Shown here one piece after another: positions 38,707-40,694 of a stretch of DNA of 40,694 nucleotides. Origin of the DNA: an archaeon. Lineage in GTDB: Archaea; B1Sed10-29; JAJSAI01. Position numbers and translations under genes: made by a program. The stretch covers positions 1 to 40,694 of the forward strand of contig JAJSAI010000012.1 of NCBI GenBank assembly GCA_024274695.1. Direction: 5' to 3'. Under the pieces are notes generated by a model, which searched no databases, was not told the origin of the DNA, and was given only the letters and a program-made list of their open reading frames with translations. The stretch's first letter is position 1; each line of letters opens with the position of its first letter.

Positions 38707-39384
38707 ATGGTACACTCAAAGAGGTTTCTTGCCCTGTTGCTCGGGACGGGCCTCGTCTTCCTTTTGCTCGGCATCATAGTGCCACTCCCGGTGCAGAGGG
38801 TAACCGTCCCAGAGGTGGTGTACCAGAAGACCCCCTGCCTGGGCACAGAGCCCGCGGAAAAGGTTGTAGTGAACGGGATAGGCCTCTTTGGTAACACCAG
38901 CCAGGGGGAGATAGTGAAAATAGTCATAGAATCAAAGAGAGGGACTGGCAGGCTGTTCGTGGACTTCTTGTCAGGAGCGTACGCAGGAACAGACCTGCAG
39001 GCGTCAGTAGTCCTGGCCGCTGAAGTGGCCTCGGAGTACACTGGAAGGTGGCCTGATGACCTGGACTATTTCCTGACGTTTGAGTCAAGCACGGCAGAAG
39101 TTTCAGGGTCCTCAGGGACCGCTGGAATTGCCGCGGGAATGGTGGCACTCATGCAGGGAAGAAAGGTCAGGCAGGATACTGCTGTTACAGGCTTCGTTAA
39201 CGAGAGCCTGCAAATCGGAGAAGTGCTAAAGGTTTGGGACAAGGTCAGGGTGGCCCAGGAGGCTGGAATGAAGAGAGTCATAATCCCCGCGGTGCAGTGT
39301 AATCAGACCATGATCGCCAACTACACGATACAGGTGATATGCGCCGAGAACTTCTCTGACGTGGTGAACGATCTGCTTGAATGA
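38707..39384 (+). CDS. Second secreted Lon-like protein
   Basis: Signal/TM; AEVSGSSGTAGIAAGMVALMQGRKV...IGEVLKVWDKVRVAQEAGMKRVIIPA aligns with the preceding paralogue. Confidence 0.78.
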   Translation: MVHSKRFLALLLGTGLVFLLLGIIVPLPVQRVTVPEVVYQKTPCLGTEPAEKVVVNGIGLFGNTSQGEIVKIVIESKRGTGRLFVDFLSGAYAGTDLQASVVLAAEVASEYTGRWPDDLDYFLTFESSTAEVSGSSGTAGIAAGMVALMQGRKVRQDTAVTGFVNESLQIGEVLKVWDKVRVAQEAGMKRVIIPAVQCNQTMIANYTIQVICAENFSDVVNDLLE

Positions 39385-39420
39385 AAATCTTTTTATCCTG
39401 AAAACTCCTTCTGGCAATGC

Positions 39421-40446
39421 ATGGGAGTCCATATAGAGGATATCCTTGTCAAGAAAGAAATAGATCTCTCGGCCCTAAGAGGAAAAAGAATAGCCGTTGA
39501 CGCTTACAATGCAATATACCAGTTTCTCAGCATAATAAGACAGCCTGACGGAACTCCCCTCATGGACTCCCGGGGAAGAATAACATCTCACCTTAGCGGG
39601 CTCTTCTACCGGAACGTGAAACTGCTGGAGGCAGGGATCCTTCCCGCGTACGTTTTTGACGGCAGGCCGCCCGAAGTGAAGAGCAAGACCTTGGAAGAAA
39701 GAGAGAAAACCAGAGAAGCGGCTCGGGAAAAGTGGGAGGAGGCAGTGAAGGCAGGAGACCTGGAAGAGGCAAGAGTCCATGCCCAGGCGGCCGCGAGGAT
39801 AACTGACGAGGTGCTGGACAGTTCCAAAAGGCTCCTGAAGGCCATGGGCATCCCTGTAGTACAGGCTCCAGAAGAGGGAGAAGCCCAGGCCTCTTTCATG
39901 GCAAGCAAGGGAGACGTTTACGCTGTAGGATCCCAGGACTACGACTGCCTCTTGTTCGGCGCTCCAGTCCTAGTAAGAAACCTTAACCTCACAGGGAAAA
40001 GGAAACTTCCCAGGAAGAACGTGTACATCACTGTGCGCCCTGAGCTGATAACCTTGAAAGAAGTTCTTGAAAAAAACGGGATAAGCAGGGAACAACTGGT
40101 GGACATCGGCCTTTTAATCGGGACAGATTACACCCCCGGAATAAAAGGAATCGGGCCTAAGAAAGCACTTGCTCTTGTAAAAGAGGGGAAAACCGCGGGA
40201 GAGGTGTACGAAGAAAAGGGAATCCTGCCCAAAAAAGAAGTTGAGAAGATCAAGGGAATCTTCCTAAACCCTAACGTGACGGAAGAATACCATCTTGAAT
40301 GGAAGGATCCTGACGAGGAAGAGATTCTTGAGATCCTGGTCAAAGAGCATGACTTCTCAGAGGACAGGGTCACGAAAGCACTCAAGGACCTTGGAGAAAA
40401 AGTGGACACTGCCAGAGAACAGTCAAGCCTTTCGAGGTGGTTTTAA
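39421..40446 (+). CDS. fen: Flap endonuclease 1
   Basis: MGVHIEDILVKKEIDLSALRGKRIAVDAYNAIYQFLSIIRQPDGTPLMDSRGRITSHLSGLFYR; PIP-box-like SSLSRWF C-terminus. Confidence 0.97.
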   Translation: MGVHIEDILVKKEIDLSALRGKRIAVDAYNAIYQFLSIIRQPDGTPLMDSRGRITSHLSGLFYRNVKLLEAGILPAYVFDGRPPEVKSKTLEEREKTREAAREKWEEAVKAGDLEEARVHAQAAARITDEVLDSSKRLLKAMGIPVVQAPEEGEAQASFMASKGDVYAVGSQDYDCLLFGAPVLVRNLNLTGKRKLPRKNVYITVRPELITLKEVLEKNGISREQLVDIGLLIGTDYTPGIKGIGPKKALALVKEGKTAGEVYEEKGILPKKEVEKIKGIFLNPNVTEEYHLEWKDPDEEEILEILVKEHDFSEDRVTKALKDLGEKVDTAREQSSLSRWF

Positions 40447-40694
40447 GTGGACAGCACCAAAGAAAAGGGAATAGAATACCTGGAAAAAGAGAATGCTAAA
40501 AAGCTGAGGGAACTCAGCGAGAGGATAATGGACGAGGCCGTGCTTGACCAGGACAAAGAAAAGGCGGAGCTCGCGGTACTCTACTACGCCCTGTCCAAGA
40601 TCATGTCAAAAGTGCATTTCACGAGAGAGGCCAAGTGGAAGGACTTCAAAGAGCACGTGATCTCAGACCTAACTTCAGGAAAGAAGGTGAGTGA
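40447..40694 (+). CDS. Hypothetical protein (GTG start), truncated by window end
   Basis: Manual translation MDSTKEKGIEYLEKENAKKLRELSERIMDEAVLDQDKEKAELAVLYYALSKIMSKVHFTREAKWKDFKEHVISDLTSGKKVS; SD AGGTGG inside the fen 3' end. Confidence 0.65.
   Translation, partial: MDSTKEKGIEYLEKENAKKLRELSERIMDEAVLDQDKEKAELAVLYYALSKIMSKVHFTREAKWKDFKEHVISDLTSGKKVS

Overview
The window is a compact archaeal chromosome segment. The lineage is uncertain: DPANN/Altiarchaeota-like or another euryarchaeal-type genome is possible. Evidence for Archaea: archaeal 16S/23S rRNA, archaeal SRP and RNase P RNAs, archaeal-type methionine adenosyltransferase, FEN1, aMBF1, FtsZ, DUF2070, and TTTAAATA/TATAAA promoters with GAGGTGA-type Shine-Dalgarno sites. 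It holds a 16S-23S rRNA operon without a spacer tRNA or an adjacent 5S, plus RNase P RNA (~13432-13705), SRP RNA (~37718-37995), tRNA-Ile(GAT), and about 50 protein genes packed with little spacing and many tail-to-tail overlaps. No CRISPR array, transposon or provirus was seen. The leads I rate highest are: (1) a divergent pair of a secreted CPHC thioredoxin-like protein and a membrane-anchored winged-helix regulator with an extracytoplasmic CxC, separated by a 64-bp spacer with alternating TGAAAC inverted repeats around the TATA box; (2) a 37-bp nested palindrome at the expected start site of the DUF5320-DUF134 operon; (3) a diphthamide-synthetase-like PP-loop ATPase overlapping by 4 bp a stand-alone class I glutamine amidotransferase; (4) tandem secreted Lon-like Ser-Lys proteases without an ATPase domain; (5) two non-canonical histone-fold proteins, one with a helical C-terminal extension and preceded by a frameshifted small gene; (6) an uncharacterised HExxH protein whose stop codon lies inside the antisense acceptor stem of tRNA-Ile. 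All calls come from reading the sequence; no database search was run.
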